From Nevskiaceae bacterium (GTDB lineage Bacteria > Pseudomonadota > Gammaproteobacteria > Steroidobacterales > Steroidobacteraceae), in NCBI GenBank assembly GCA_018883185.1, contig VEQP01000015.1:1-62579 (forward strand): 62,579 bases of DNA, given 5' to 3'. Within the stretch, counting starts at the first letter, position 1; every line of letters begins with the position of its first letter. A program made the translations under genes and the position numbers. The notes under the pieces are model-generated. The model was not told where the DNA came from. It saw only the letters and a program-made list of their open reading frames with translations, and did no database searches. Positions 26,219 to 35,094 of this stretch are shown piece by piece.

Positions 26219-26627
26219 GCTGCCGAGCATACTGCGAGGGCAGCATGCCAGTGTACCGGCGGAACATTCGAGCGAAGTAGGACCCGTCGTGGAAGCCGAC
26301 GGCGAAGGCGATTTCGGTGACCGGCATCACGCCCTCAGCCAAACGTTCACAGGCGCGCAGGATGCGGTACCGGAGCAGGTACTCACGGAAGGTGATGCCG
26401 TACACCGCATGGAAACTGCGGCTGAACTGGAAGCGACTGAGGCCACAATAAGCGGCGATGTCGTTGGCCGGAAATTTTTCGTGGTAGTGCTGATCAACGA
26501 ATTCCGGAGCTCGCAACACGCTGCTGTGCAAGGCAGACATGCCGGCACCGGCTGCGCTGATGAGTTCCACGCTGGGCAGGCTGAGCGAACTTGATCCAGC
26601 GCCCGTCGAATCGCCTTGTGCAGTCAT
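26196..26627 (-). CDS. AraC-type DNA-binding protein without sensor domain
   Basis: 143 residues: about 40 polar residues then a complete double-HTH AraC domain (CGLSRFQFSRSFHAVYGITFREYLLRYRI and VTEIAFAVGFHDGSYFARMFRRYTGMLPSQYA regions). Most AraC regulators carry a 150-200 residue sensor, which is lacking here, as in MarA/SoxS-type proteins. It overlaps the quinone-oxidoreductase gene that it probably regulates. The 167-bp AT-rich space upstream is its likely promoter and operator region. Confidence 0.87.
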   Translation of the reverse strand: MTAQGDSTGAGSSSLSLPSVELISAAGAGMSALHSSVLRAPEFVDQHYHEKFPANDIAAYCGLSRFQFSRSFHAVYGITFREYLLRYRILRACERLAEGVMPVTEIAFAVGFHDGSYFARMFRRYTGMLPSQYARQHVGHAAE

Positions 26628-26793
26628 TCACCGCCTCGCGCTCAATCGTCTTGCTGACAGAACGATTTGGATGGTAGGCAGTTTCGCTAGGTGGTTTGAT
26701 TAATATTTGGTAACGTCCTCGCAACAAAGTTGTCATTTAGATCTAAGCGATACGTCCGTCGCAAGGGTTTAATCGGCTAAACTCCGCCCACAA
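26628..26793. promoter_or_regulatory. AT-rich divergent promoter region
   Basis: 166 bp between the AraC-type gene and a plus-strand small gene, clearly richer in A/T than the surroundings (for instance TTGATTAATATTTGG at 26696-26710). For the plus strand, TAAACT (26778-26783) ends 10 nt before the ATG, predicting a very short leader. No clear repeat for an AraC operator was found by eye. Confidence 0.45.
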
Positions 26794-27105
26794 ATGAAAC
26801 CGGAATTTCACGAAGACGCGACCCCTTTCGATGCCGCATTCACCGATGCGGTGGACCTCGGCAACAAACTGGCCGAGCGCGAAAAAGACGCGGATCTTTG
26901 GGACATCGCCGATGGTTTGCTGGCCGGTGCCATCCAGTATTGGCTCTATTCCCGACAGCCCTGTAAGGACCCTCGTTGCACGGAGTGCCTGCCGGTCAGC
27001 ACCGCGGAGGGACGCATGGCGGAGATGCAGCGCTTGATCCGCGAGCTGTCACTCGAGAGCGAGTACTACCACAGTCCGAACGATTCGAACGTCGGGCGCG
27101 CCTGA
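26794..27105 (+). CDS. Hypothetical protein with Cys triplet
   Basis: 103 residues, unrecognised. An acidic, mostly helical protein (DAVDLGNKLAEREKDADLWDIADGLLAGAIQYWLYSR region) with a compact PCKDPRCTECLP that could bind a metal; no signal peptide. Start ATG 26794 with a probable -10 just upstream. Coding appears real because codon use is GC3-rich, and it fills the space between two divergent and convergent neighbours. Confidence 0.65.
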   Translation: MKPEFHEDATPFDAAFTDAVDLGNKLAEREKDADLWDIADGLLAGAIQYWLYSRQPCKDPRCTECLPVSTAEGRMAEMQRLIRELSLESEYYHSPNDSNVGRA

Positions 27106-27131
27106 TGGCATTGTTGGCGCTGCGCTCGGGC

Positions 27132-28412
27132 TCAGCCCGCCACGTCTTCGAGGGCGGCCTCTAGGATGGCGAGCCCCTCGGCGAGAATGGCATCCGGGAT
27201 GGTGAGCGGAGTCAAGAAACGGATCACGTTGCTGTAGATGCCACAAGAGAGCAGCACGAGACCGCGGCGTCCGGCGGCCTGCACCAGGGCTTTGGCTAGA
27301 TCCGCGTCGGGCGCATCGGCACGACGATCCTTGACGAGTTCCATGGCGACCATCGCGCCCAAGCCGCGGACCTCCCCTATGCAGGGCCAGCGTGTTTGCA
27401 GGTCGCTCAGCCGCGCGAGCAGCGTGCTGCCAAGCCGCTCGGCGCGCGAGCAAAGTTTTTCGCTTTCGATGATATCGAGCACGGCAAGGCCCGCGGCGCA
27501 GCCTAGCGGCGAGCCCGCATAGGTTCCGCCGAGACCGCCCGCCAGTGGCGCGTCCATGATCGGCGCTTTGCCGATGACTGCCGACAGCGGCACGCCGCCG
27601 GCGAGACTCTTGGCGACCGTCATCAAGTCCGGTTCCACACCCGAGTGTTCGATGGCGAACATCCGTCCCGTGCGTGCGAAGCCGGTCTGGATCTCATCGA
27701 TGACCAGCACGATGCCGTGCTGAGTGCACAGCGTACGCAGTGCGCGCAGGAACTCGGCGGGCGCGATATAGAATCCGCCTTCGCCCTGCACGGGTTCGAC
27801 GATGATGGCCGCGACGCGCATCGGATCAACGTCCGCCTTGAACAACTGCTCGAGCGCGCCGAGCGATTGGGCCACGCTGACGCCGTGATACGGCATCGGG
27901 AAGGGTGCGTGGAATACCTCGGGCAGCAGCGGACCGAAGCCTGCCTTGTAGGGCTGCACCTTACCCGTCAGGCTCATGCAGGCGAGGGTGCGGCCATGAA
28001 AGCCGCCGCCGAACGCGATGACCGCCGATCGTTGCGTGTGATATCGCGCAATCTTGATGGCGTTTTCCACGGCCTCGGCGCCCGTGGTGAGAAACAGCGT
28101 CTTGTGCGGGCCGGGCGCTGGCATGAGGGCGTTGAGCCGCTCGGCAAGCGCCACGTAACTTTCGTACGGCGTGACCTGGAAACAGGCGTGTGAGAAGCGC
28201 GCCAATTGGGCGCTGACGGCCTCTTGCACCTTCGGGTGTAGGTGGCCGGTGTTGAGCACCGCGATGCCGCTTGCGAAGTCGATCAGCCGGCGGCCTTCAA
28301 CATCCCACAGTTCCGCATTGCTCGCGCGATCTGCATAGACCTGCAGCAGATTGCCGACCCCGCGCGGCACGGCCGCGGCACGCCGGCGCGCGAGATCCTC
28401 GTTGGTGGACAT
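27132..28412 (-). CDS. gabT: 4-aminobutyrate aminotransferase
   Basis: 426 residues of class III PLP aminotransferase. FLTTGAEAVENAIKIAR binds the PLP phosphate, IDEIQTGFARTGRMF contains the cofactor-binding Asp, and the Schiff-base Lys is in TVAKSLAGGVPLSAVIG. The start MSTNEDLARRRAAAVPRG matches GabT; upstream coding in the same frame is antisense to the next gene. It lies 11 bp behind a 2Fe-2S subunit gene with no obvious link. Reaction: GABA plus 2-oxoglutarate to succinate semialdehyde plus glutamate. Confidence 0.92.
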   Translation of the reverse strand: MSTNEDLARRRAAAVPRGVGNLLQVYADRASNAELWDVEGRRLIDFASGIAVLNTGHLHPKVQEAVSAQLARFSHACFQVTPYESYVALAERLNALMPAPGPHKTLFLTTGAEAVENAIKIARYHTQRSAVIAFGGGFHGRTLACMSLTGKVQPYKAGFGPLLPEVFHAPFPMPYHGVSVAQSLGALEQLFKADVDPMRVAAIIVEPVQGEGGFYIAPAEFLRALRTLCTQHGIVLVIDEIQTGFARTGRMFAIEHSGVEPDLMTVAKSLAGGVPLSAVIGKAPIMDAPLAGGLGGTYAGSPLGCAAGLAVLDIIESEKLCSRAERLGSTLLARLSDLQTRWPCIGEVRGLGAMVAMELVKDRRADAPDADLAKALVQAAGRRGLVLLSCGIYSNVIRFLTPLTIPDAILAEGLAILEAALEDVAG

Positions 28413-28423
28413 TGCGGCGCCGG

Positions 28424-28882
28424 TCAGCCCTTGGCGAGTTCCGCGGCGCGGTGGATCGCTGCGCGTATGCGCTGATAGGTGCCGCAGCGGCAGATGTTGC
28501 CGGCCATCGCCGCGTCGATGTCGGCATCGGTGGGCTTCGGCGTCTTGGCGAGCAGCGCGGCGGCCGACATGATTTGGCCGGACTGGCAGTAACCGCATTG
28601 CGGCACGTCGATTTCCATCCATGCCTTCTGCACAGGGTGGCTGCGATCTTTCGAGAGCCCCTCGATGGTGGTGATTTTTTGATCGCCGATCGCGCTCACG
28701 GGTGTCACGCAGGAACGAATGGGTTCGCCTTCGAGATGCACGGTGCAGGCGCCACAAAGGGCCATACCGCAACCGTATTTGGTGCCCGTCAGGCCCACGG
28801 TATCGCGCAACACCCACAGCAGGGGCGTTTGCGGGTCCACGTCGACCTCGATGGAGCGCCCATTGACGTTCAAAGTGATCAT
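28424..28882 (-). CDS. 2Fe-2S small subunit of xanthine-oxidase-family enzyme (IorA-like)
   Basis: 152 residues. The plant-type cluster CGMALCGAC with a further Cys (RSC) is followed by the second cluster CGYCQSG and CRCGTY, the full eight-Cys pattern of isoquinoline 1-oxidoreductase alpha/aldehyde oxidoreductase small subunits. These normally pair with a molybdopterin large subunit encoded next door. None is present in the window: gabT follows in the same direction and a ferredoxin-NADP reductase diverges. Moco genes lie about 18 kb away. Confidence 0.9.
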   Translation of the reverse strand: MITLNVNGRSIEVDVDPQTPLLWVLRDTVGLTGTKYGCGMALCGACTVHLEGEPIRSCVTPVSAIGDQKITTIEGLSKDRSHPVQKAWMEIDVPQCGYCQSGQIMSAAALLAKTPKPTDADIDAAMAGNICRCGTYQRIRAAIHRAAELAKG

Positions 28883-28961
28883 CAGTCCATCCTCCGGCGG
28901 CGGGGGTCGCCGCTGATGTTAGAATTTAACCGGTTTCGAGGTGAGTTGACGAGGAGTTGTC

Positions 28962-29990
28962 GTGACCGAGTGCATCAAGACCGAAGTAGTCATCATCGGC
29001 GCGGGACCCTGTGGATTGTTTCAGGTATTCGAGCTGGGCTTGCTCGGCATTCGAGCCCACCTGCTCGACTCGCTGAAGAGCCCCGGCGGTCAGTGCACGG
29101 AACTCTATCCGGACAAGCCCATCTACGACATTCCGGCGCTGCCGGTGTGCGGCGCACAGGAACTCGTCGATCGGCTGATGCAGCAGATCAAGCCCTTCGA
29201 ACCGCAGTTCCATCTCGGCGAGGAGGTGATGCAGGTCACGCCTCGTGACGATCGGCGCTTTGACGTGGTCACTGCACAGGGCACCCGTTTCGATGCGGGT
29301 GCCATCGTCATCGCTGCGGGCGTCGGCTCCTTTCAGCCACGGCGCCTCGGCGCTGCGGGCGGCGAGCCCTTCGAGGGCAGTCAGATCCACTACCGCGTCA
29401 AGAATGCCGACCTGTACCGAACCGCACCGCTGGTGATTTTCGGTGGTGGTGACTCGGCACTCGATTGGGCGATCGAGTTTGCCCCGACCTCGCCCTCGCT
29501 GACGCTGGTGCATCGGCGCAACGAGTTTCGCGCAGCTCCGGCCTCGGTGGCGCGCATGCGCGAGCTCGAGGCTGCCGGCCAATTGCGCTTCATCGAGGGG
29601 CTCGCCGAGTCGGTGATTACCGAAGCTGATCGGCTCGTCGGTGTGCGCGTGAAGGCCAGCGACGGAGCGGTGCACGATCTGTCCGCTGCGCATCTTTTCG
29701 CGTTCTTCGGCCTGCATCCGAAGCTCGGTCCCGTCGCCGAATGGGGCCTCGAGCTCGAGCGCAAGGCGCTGAAGGTCGATACCGAGAAGTTCCAGACCAG
29801 CGTGCCTGGAATCTTTGCCGTGGGCGACATCAACACTTACCCGGGTAAGAAGAAACTGATCCTCTCCGGCTTCCACGAGGCAGCACTGGCGGCATTTGGC
29901 ATTCAGAGCTGGTTGTATCCGGAGAAGAAACAGTTCCTGCAATACACGACCACCAGCCCCGTCATGCAGAAACGACTCGGGGTGGGCTAA
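28962..29990 (+). CDS. Ferredoxin-NADP reductase (thioredoxin-reductase-like type 2)
   Basis: 342 residues with a GTG start and GAGGAG upstream. The FAD motif IIGAGPCGLFQVFELGLLG, GGQCTELYPDKPIYDIP, the NADP motif GGGDSALDWA, and GIFAVGDINTYPGKKKLILSGFHE are typical of the bacterial YumC-type reductases. No redox CxxC is present, which separates it from thioredoxin reductase. It passes electrons between NADPH and ferredoxin or flavodoxin in the cytoplasm. The TesB gene follows 2 bp later. Confidence 0.92.
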   Translation: MTECIKTEVVIIGAGPCGLFQVFELGLLGIRAHLLDSLKSPGGQCTELYPDKPIYDIPALPVCGAQELVDRLMQQIKPFEPQFHLGEEVMQVTPRDDRRFDVVTAQGTRFDAGAIVIAAGVGSFQPRRLGAAGGEPFEGSQIHYRVKNADLYRTAPLVIFGGGDSALDWAIEFAPTSPSLTLVHRRNEFRAAPASVARMRELEAAGQLRFIEGLAESVITEADRLVGVRVKASDGAVHDLSAAHLFAFFGLHPKLGPVAEWGLELERKALKVDTEKFQTSVPGIFAVGDINTYPGKKKLILSGFHEAALAAFGIQSWLYPEKKQFLQYTTTSPVMQKRLGVG

Positions 29991-29992
29991 GC

Positions 29993-30868
29993 GTGGATCG
30001 TCGGCTCGCCGATCTGTTGCAGCAGTTCGAACTCGAGCGGTTGGAGGTCAACCTGTTTCGCGGCGAGAGTCGCGATATCGGCAGCCCACAGGTGTTCGGC
30101 GGGCAGGTGCTCGGGCAGGCGCTGCTGGCCGCGTATTCGACTATCGATGATTTGCGGGTCCATTCCTTGCACGCCTACTTTCTACGGCGCGGCGATTTCA
30201 ATCTGCCCATCGTGTACCAGGTCGATCGTAGCCGCGATGGCCATTCGTTCTCCTCGCGTCGCGTGATCGCCATTCAGAATGGTGCGCAGATCTTTACCTT
30301 CTCGGCGTCGTTCCAGCGCCCAGAGGAGGGGCTTGAGCACCAGATCAGTATGCCGACGGTGCCTTTGCCGGAGACGCTGCCCGACTGGAGTCGTCCCGCG
30401 CCCGATGTGGCGGCGCGATTGCCCGAGAAGCTGCGACGTTTTCTGTTCCGAGAGCGTCCCGTCGAGATGCGCCCGGTCGAGCCCATCGATTTTTTGAGCC
30501 CGCGGCCGCGACCGCCGGTGGAGCACATTTGGTTCAAGGTTTGCGATCGACTGCCGGACGACCATCGTCTGCACACCTGTTTGCTCGCCTACATGTCGGA
30601 CTTCAGTCTACTGAGCACGGCCACCCAGCCACATGCGGGCGAGTTTTCAGTCGATGAGTTGACCATGGCCAGCATCGATCACGCGATGTGGTTCCACCGC
30701 GAGGTGCGGGCTGACGAGTGGCTGCTCTATTCGATCGACAGTCCGAGCGCTTCGGGTTCCCGCGGCTTCGCACGCGGGTCGGTGTTCAGTCGCGATGGCG
30801 TGTTGGTGGCGAGTACGGCGCAGGAAGGTTTGATGCGTGTCGGCGCGCCGCGACGCAAGAATCAGTAA
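29993..30868 (+). CDS. tesB: Acyl-CoA thioesterase II
   Basis: 291 residues, tandem hotdog fold. GGQVLGQALLAAYSTI, HSLHAYFLRRGD and the second-domain SDFSLL, DHAMWFHR and AQEGLMR correspond to the TesB Asp/Thr-Gln catalytic residues and family signatures. GTG start 2 bp after the ferredoxin reductase stop, so the two are probably co-transcribed. It hydrolyses medium- and long-chain acyl-CoA. Confidence 0.93.
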   Translation: MDRRLADLLQQFELERLEVNLFRGESRDIGSPQVFGGQVLGQALLAAYSTIDDLRVHSLHAYFLRRGDFNLPIVYQVDRSRDGHSFSSRRVIAIQNGAQIFTFSASFQRPEEGLEHQISMPTVPLPETLPDWSRPAPDVAARLPEKLRRFLFRERPVEMRPVEPIDFLSPRPRPPVEHIWFKVCDRLPDDHRLHTCLLAYMSDFSLLSTATQPHAGEFSVDELTMASIDHAMWFHREVRADEWLLYSIDSPSASGSRGFARGSVFSRDGVLVASTAQEGLMRVGAPRRKNQ

Positions 30869-30891
30869 AAACATCACGGGGAGTCGAGGTC

Positions 30892-31374
30892 ATGACGGGG
30901 TTGCTCAAATACGGATCGGGACAGAGAGTCGGACGTCGGGTGCAGGGGTTTTTATGGGCAACGTCACTCGTGGCGCTGTCTCTGCCCGTGTTGATGGCAC
31001 AGCCTGCGGGCGTCACGCCGAATACTGCGGGCACGTCCACGGCCGCGGTAACCGATTCACCCGCCTACAAGCGCGGACGCCTGCTCTTCATCCAGTGCCG
31101 CGCTTGTCACGATTTGAAGCCAAGTCCGGTTGAAAAGGTTGGCCCCAATCTTGCGGGTTTGTTTGGTCGTGCGGCGGCTGCCGCGCCAGACTTTGGTTAC
31201 TCGCCTGCGCTGCGTAGTGCAAAGATCACTTGGGATCGCCAGACACTCGACACCTGGCTCGAAAAGCCGGGCAGCATGGTTCCGGGCAACATCATGGCGT
31301 TCGCGGGCATCGCTAATCCGGCGGATCGCGCTGCCCTCATCAGCTACATCGAAGTTGAGTCGGCCAGCCGCTGA
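30892..31374 (+). CDS. Periplasmic class I cytochrome c
   Basis: 160 residues from ATG 30892 with GGGGAG upstream. A hydrophobic N-terminal segment (VQGFLWATSLVALSLPVLMA) acts as signal or anchor. The heme site is CRACHDLKP, and the distal Met is in VPGNIMAFAGI, which with PNLAGLFGR matches mitochondrial-like/class I cytochrome c of respiratory electron transfer. It stands next to tesB and convergent with the hydrolase. Confidence 0.92.
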   Translation: MTGLLKYGSGQRVGRRVQGFLWATSLVALSLPVLMAQPAGVTPNTAGTSTAAVTDSPAYKRGRLLFIQCRACHDLKPSPVEKVGPNLAGLFGRAAAAAPDFGYSPALRSAKITWDRQTLDTWLEKPGSMVPGNIMAFAGIANPADRAALISYIEVESASR

Positions 31375-31378
31375 GCGC

Positions 31379-32260
31379 TTAGCGGTCGGTGACGAAGCGT
31401 TCGAGTTGTTCGAGCAGTAGCGGGTTGAACCGCGCCGGGTCTTCCATCATCAGGAAGTGGCCGCTTCGCGCCATGACGACGAGTTCGAAACGCGGCACGC
31501 TGCGGCGGATGCGTTCGGCGTCCGTCGGTGCGAGATCCGCGTTGATGGCGATGATAGGCACCGGTAGCTCGGCCATTGCGGGCACCCCGTCCCAATCATT
31601 GAGTCCCTGCACGGCAGCAATGCCCACACGAGGATCCCCTGCCGCCATGTCGGCAGCGATGCGCTCACGCAATGCGGGATCGGCGTCAGGCCGAAAGAAC
31701 GTACGCGTGACGAACATGCGGGTGGTGCCTGCGAAGTCACGCTCGAAAAAGGCGATGCGGGCGGCTGTTTCGGCTGCAGGCGGACGAGGCAATCCCACCG
31801 TCGAGAAGGTATCGACACCGATGACTGCGCGAACCCGCTGACCGAGTTGACGCGCGGCCTCGATGGCGACCGGGCCGCCCATCGAATGTCCGACGAGTAG
31901 CAGCGGCGATTGCGGATCGACCGCATCGACGACGCGCCGTACGTCCTCGCCGAAGGCGCGCATTGACCAGTCGTTGCGATCGGCCGCTGAGCCACCGTGC
32001 CCGGCGAGATCTAGCGTGATGACCCGATAACGGCTGCGCAGTGCTGGCAGTTGGGCCTCCCAATAACTCGCGTCACACGACCAGCCGTGGATGAGCACCA
32101 CGAGTGGTCGGTTGGTCGCTGCAGTTGCCGGCTCGTGGATCGCGTAGCGCAGTGCGGGGCCACCGGTGTCGAGCGTACGAAGGATTGGTTTGGGCATGAC
32201 GGTCTCCGCGGCGAGCGGTAGGCTCAGCAACAGCAGTAATGGTGTGATGAGTCCGCGCAT
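31379..32260 (-). CDS. Secreted alpha/beta hydrolase
   Basis: 293 residues with a signal peptide (MRGLITPLLLLLSLPLAAETV). The oxyanion motif VLIHGWSCDASYWEAQL, the nucleophile VGHSMGGPVAIEAA, and the His in ARSGHFLMMEDP form a complete triad. An epoxide-hydrolase/haloalkane-like fold is possible but the substrate is unknown. Start ATG 32260, preceded by AAAGGA; an upstream in-frame ATG would place residues before the signal peptide. Confidence 0.85.
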   Translation of the reverse strand: MRGLITPLLLLLSLPLAAETVMPKPILRTLDTGGPALRYAIHEPATAATNRPLVVLIHGWSCDASYWEAQLPALRSRYRVITLDLAGHGGSAADRNDWSMRAFGEDVRRVVDAVDPQSPLLLVGHSMGGPVAIEAARQLGQRVRAVIGVDTFSTVGLPRPPAAETAARIAFFERDFAGTTRMFVTRTFFRPDADPALRERIAADMAAGDPRVGIAAVQGLNDWDGVPAMAELPVPIIAINADLAPTDAERIRRSVPRFELVVMARSGHFLMMEDPARFNPLLLEQLERFVTDR

Positions 32261-32273
32261 GGACGCAGGTCCT

Positions 32274-33311
32274 TTAAGGTGAATGCTGCAACAGGATCCA
32301 GTGATAGCCATCGGGGGCAAAGAAACTCAGACTGGGGCGTCCGAACTCATCGACTAGCACGTCGGTGAGTGCGCGCACGCCGGCGCTTTCCAGCCGCCTA
32401 TGCATCCTCTCGATATCGTGCGCGCGCCAGCAGTAGCCGCTGTAGCCGAGGCAGCCCAGACGAGAGTGCTCGAGCAGGCGATCGATGCGGGCCGCACTCG
32501 CAAAGCGTACGCACTTGAGCTTGCCCGAGCGGCGCTCCTGCAGGGCAGGGCCGGTGCGCGGATCGTCGAAATCCACCATGTGGAAGCCTTCGCCCGGCTC
32601 GAGACCGAAAATCAGTCGTGAGCCTGTCGCATTGTCGTAGGGCGTGTGTTCATCGAGCGTGCGTTTTAGCCCGAGGATCTCATCATAGAAATCGAGTGTG
32701 TGGGCATCGTCGTCCGCGATCATCAGTCCCACGTGGGTGTGCTGACTCGTGGCGAGCAGACTGGCGGCGTCGATCTGGCCGTAGGCGGGGCTGTCGTAGC
32801 CGAAGCGCTCGAAGAACACCTGACGATAGTACGGTTGCAGCAGGACCATTTCGCGTACGCCCACGATCGGGTCACGGAATGGTTGAGCTGTACGCTGACC
32901 GCTGACTTCGCCGATGACGGCGAGCAAAGGGGGGATGACTGAGATCGGCAAGCCCGCTTCGCGTGCGCGCTCGGCATGGTTGACGATGTTGAATACGCTG
33001 CGCGTGACGCGTACACCCCAGCGCGAACCGACTGCACGCAGGTTGGGGCCAAGGCCGAGACCCGTATTGAGCGGTTTCTCCCACTGCATCAGGCGAACGA
33101 GGCCATGATCGGACTGCTGATGCCCCAGCCGCGCCGAGCGCAGCACCGAGTTCACGCCGTAGCGGCTCAGAGACTCGGCGGCTGTGAGTGTTCCCTGGGC
33201 GAGCGGGTAACAGCCATAGGCCGCAAAGTCAGCAATGGCCGTTTCAAGATCGGGCACGCCGACGCAGACTTCATGCAGGCCGCCGAAACAGCCTTCCGGT
33301 GCAGAGCTCAT
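32274..33311 (-). CDS. Two-domain VOC (glyoxalase/dioxygenase-like) protein
   Basis: 345 residues. It contains two VOC-type betaalphabetabetabeta modules: the N-terminal GLHEVCVGVPDLETAIADF and the C-terminal HVGLMIADDDAHTLDFYDEILGLKRT region. His and Glu metal ligands appear in HTHVGLMI and late segments, but exact ligands need alignment. It may be a glyoxalase or a ring-cleaving type dioxygenase. It sits between a hydrolase and the Omp85 gene on the same strand. Confidence 0.8.
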   Translation of the reverse strand: MSSAPEGCFGGLHEVCVGVPDLETAIADFAAYGCYPLAQGTLTAAESLSRYGVNSVLRSARLGHQQSDHGLVRLMQWEKPLNTGLGLGPNLRAVGSRWGVRVTRSVFNIVNHAERAREAGLPISVIPPLLAVIGEVSGQRTAQPFRDPIVGVREMVLLQPYYRQVFFERFGYDSPAYGQIDAASLLATSQHTHVGLMIADDDAHTLDFYDEILGLKRTLDEHTPYDNATGSRLIFGLEPGEGFHMVDFDDPRTGPALQERRSGKLKCVRFASAARIDRLLEHSRLGCLGYSGYCWRAHDIERMHRRLESAGVRALTDVLVDEFGRPSLSFFAPDGYHWILLQHSP

Positions 33312-33342
33312 GACGCCGATGATGGCACAGCGGAGCGGTGGA

Positions 33343-35094
33343 TCAGAAGCTGCTCTTGGTCTCGATCACGAGCTGCATGTTGCTGATCGATCGGTCGCCA
33401 TTCAGCGGGAAGGCGAGATCGATATGCAGCACGTTGCCTAGGGCCGTGCGGCTGTTGCCGAGTCGCAGGCCGATACCGACGTCGGTCAACACGCCGCGCG
33501 GCTGGCTGCCATAAGGATTGCGACCCAGGGCGCCGCCGGCGTCGGCGAAAATGGCACCGCCCACGTTGACGAGCCGAAACGGGTACCAGTCAGAGAAAAA
33601 GCGCTGCTCAACGGTGAACAGCCATCGACCCTCGCCAGCCTGATAGCGCAGCGGGTAGCCGCGCAAACCATTGTCGCCGCCGAGCAGAATCTGTCGATCG
33701 GGGTCGAGCTTATGGCCCTGTTCGAGACTCAACGCGGCAAACCACAGTCGCCGTTGCGATTGCCGATGGTAGTAGCGCGCTGAACCCGCGATGACCGTGT
33801 CAATGAAATCGCTGCCATCATGACGGCCCTTCAGGTTGCCGCTGAGCAGCAGAGTCGACTTGCTGTCTAGTTCGATGCCATGCGAGGCGCTGGCATCGAA
33901 GATCAGCGCGTTTTCACTTGAGCCCAAAGACTCGGCGGCATAACCCAGCCGGCCCGACACCTGCCAGCCGTATTGGAAGTCCTCGGTGCGTTCGATCTGG
34001 TCGCGGTTGCGCGCCTCCCGAAATTCGTCCTGCAACCATTCCATGGAAACCCAGGGGTAGACGAGTTTACGATCGGCTGGAACCACCGAACCCGGGCGCA
34101 GGTCGCCGATGGAGTCGAATAGGTGTTCATCCTGGGTGACGCCGATGCGATAGCGAAGCACCTCACCCTTGATAAGCCCCTTGGACCAGCCGCCATAGGC
34201 ACTCGCGACCTTCGACTCGGTGGCGTACTGCCCGACAACCTTACCGAGGTCGTAGCGGGAGTCGACACGGGTGTCGTCGGCGAAGGCGATACCGCCGGCG
34301 CGTCGTGTGTCCAGGGCATAGAAGCCGTGATCCAGTTCCAACACGCGTCGTTTGCCATCGCTGTTATCGGCAAGCTCCGCATCGATCGACCACCAGGTGT
34401 TGCCGAGTTGCCGATCGCGGTAGATCAGCAGGTCGGTCGTCCGGTCGATCTCGGTTCGACGCGATAGGCTGAGCTGCGCGCCGCTCCCGAGCAGATTCAG
34501 ATCCTCGATTTCGAAGCCTGAGGTGCTCTTGCCACCCTTGCGACCAAAGGAAACTCCCGGGTTGAGCGTCCACACATCGCGCGTGGTGACTTCCAGATCC
34601 ACCTTGCCATCTTGCGCGGCGACAGGTGTTACCCAGGCTTCGCGAAGGTAGCGTGTCTGACGCAGCAGTCGTTCTGATTCACGCAGCAGACGCGGGTCGT
34701 AGGCTTGACCGGCTTCGAACAGCAGTTGCCGCTCGATGGTCTTGGGTCGGGTGTTGATGTGCAGCGTGTTGGCCAGCCTGAAGAGGGCGGTGTTCTCTTC
34801 GGGAATCGAGGTATCGAAGATATCGAGCGGCTTGATGGTGATCGAGCCGATAACCGTGCCGGCGCGCAGCAGGCTGGCGTCGTCCGGCAGATTTTCGGGG
34901 CGCTTCGGGGCCTCTGCGGTGGCTCGAGTGTTGAAGCTTGGCAACACCGAGCCCGACGGTGGCGGCGTGGCTGTCTCGTCGGGCGCCGCCGCGAGCGCCG
35001 TGGGAAAAGGCACAGCCAGCAGCGCAAGCCACGGGGCAAACAGGCGAGACTTGTATGGCTTAGTCAAGCGCAAGCAACTCCAATTCGTGGCCAT
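33343..35094 (-). CDS. Omp85-family outer-membrane protein with one POTRA-like domain
   Basis: 583 residues with a signal peptide (about 1-36), a Pro-rich spacer, one POTRA-like region (about 72-175, IERQLLFEAGQAYDPRLL and VDLEVTTRDV) and a long beta-barrel of about 400 residues. The loop-6 motif GGDNGLRGYPLRY and the C-terminal Phe (TKSSF) support a BamA/TamA-superfamily member. TamA carries three POTRAs and BamA five, so this is an abbreviated type. Its start overlaps the upstream VOC gene by 35 bp. The role is unknown. Confidence 0.83.
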   Translation of the reverse strand: MATNWSCLRLTKPYKSRLFAPWLALLAVPFPTALAAAPDETATPPPSGSVLPSFNTRATAEAPKRPENLPDDASLLRAGTVIGSITIKPLDIFDTSIPEENTALFRLANTLHINTRPKTIERQLLFEAGQAYDPRLLRESERLLRQTRYLREAWVTPVAAQDGKVDLEVTTRDVWTLNPGVSFGRKGGKSTSGFEIEDLNLLGSGAQLSLSRRTEIDRTTDLLIYRDRQLGNTWWSIDAELADNSDGKRRVLELDHGFYALDTRRAGGIAFADDTRVDSRYDLGKVVGQYATESKVASAYGGWSKGLIKGEVLRYRIGVTQDEHLFDSIGDLRPGSVVPADRKLVYPWVSMEWLQDEFREARNRDQIERTEDFQYGWQVSGRLGYAAESLGSSENALIFDASASHGIELDSKSTLLLSGNLKGRHDGSDFIDTVIAGSARYYHRQSQRRLWFAALSLEQGHKLDPDRQILLGGDNGLRGYPLRYQAGEGRWLFTVEQRFFSDWYPFRLVNVGGAIFADAGGALGRNPYGSQPRGVLTDVGIGLRLGNSRTALGNVLHIDLAFPLNGDRSISNMQLVIETKSSF

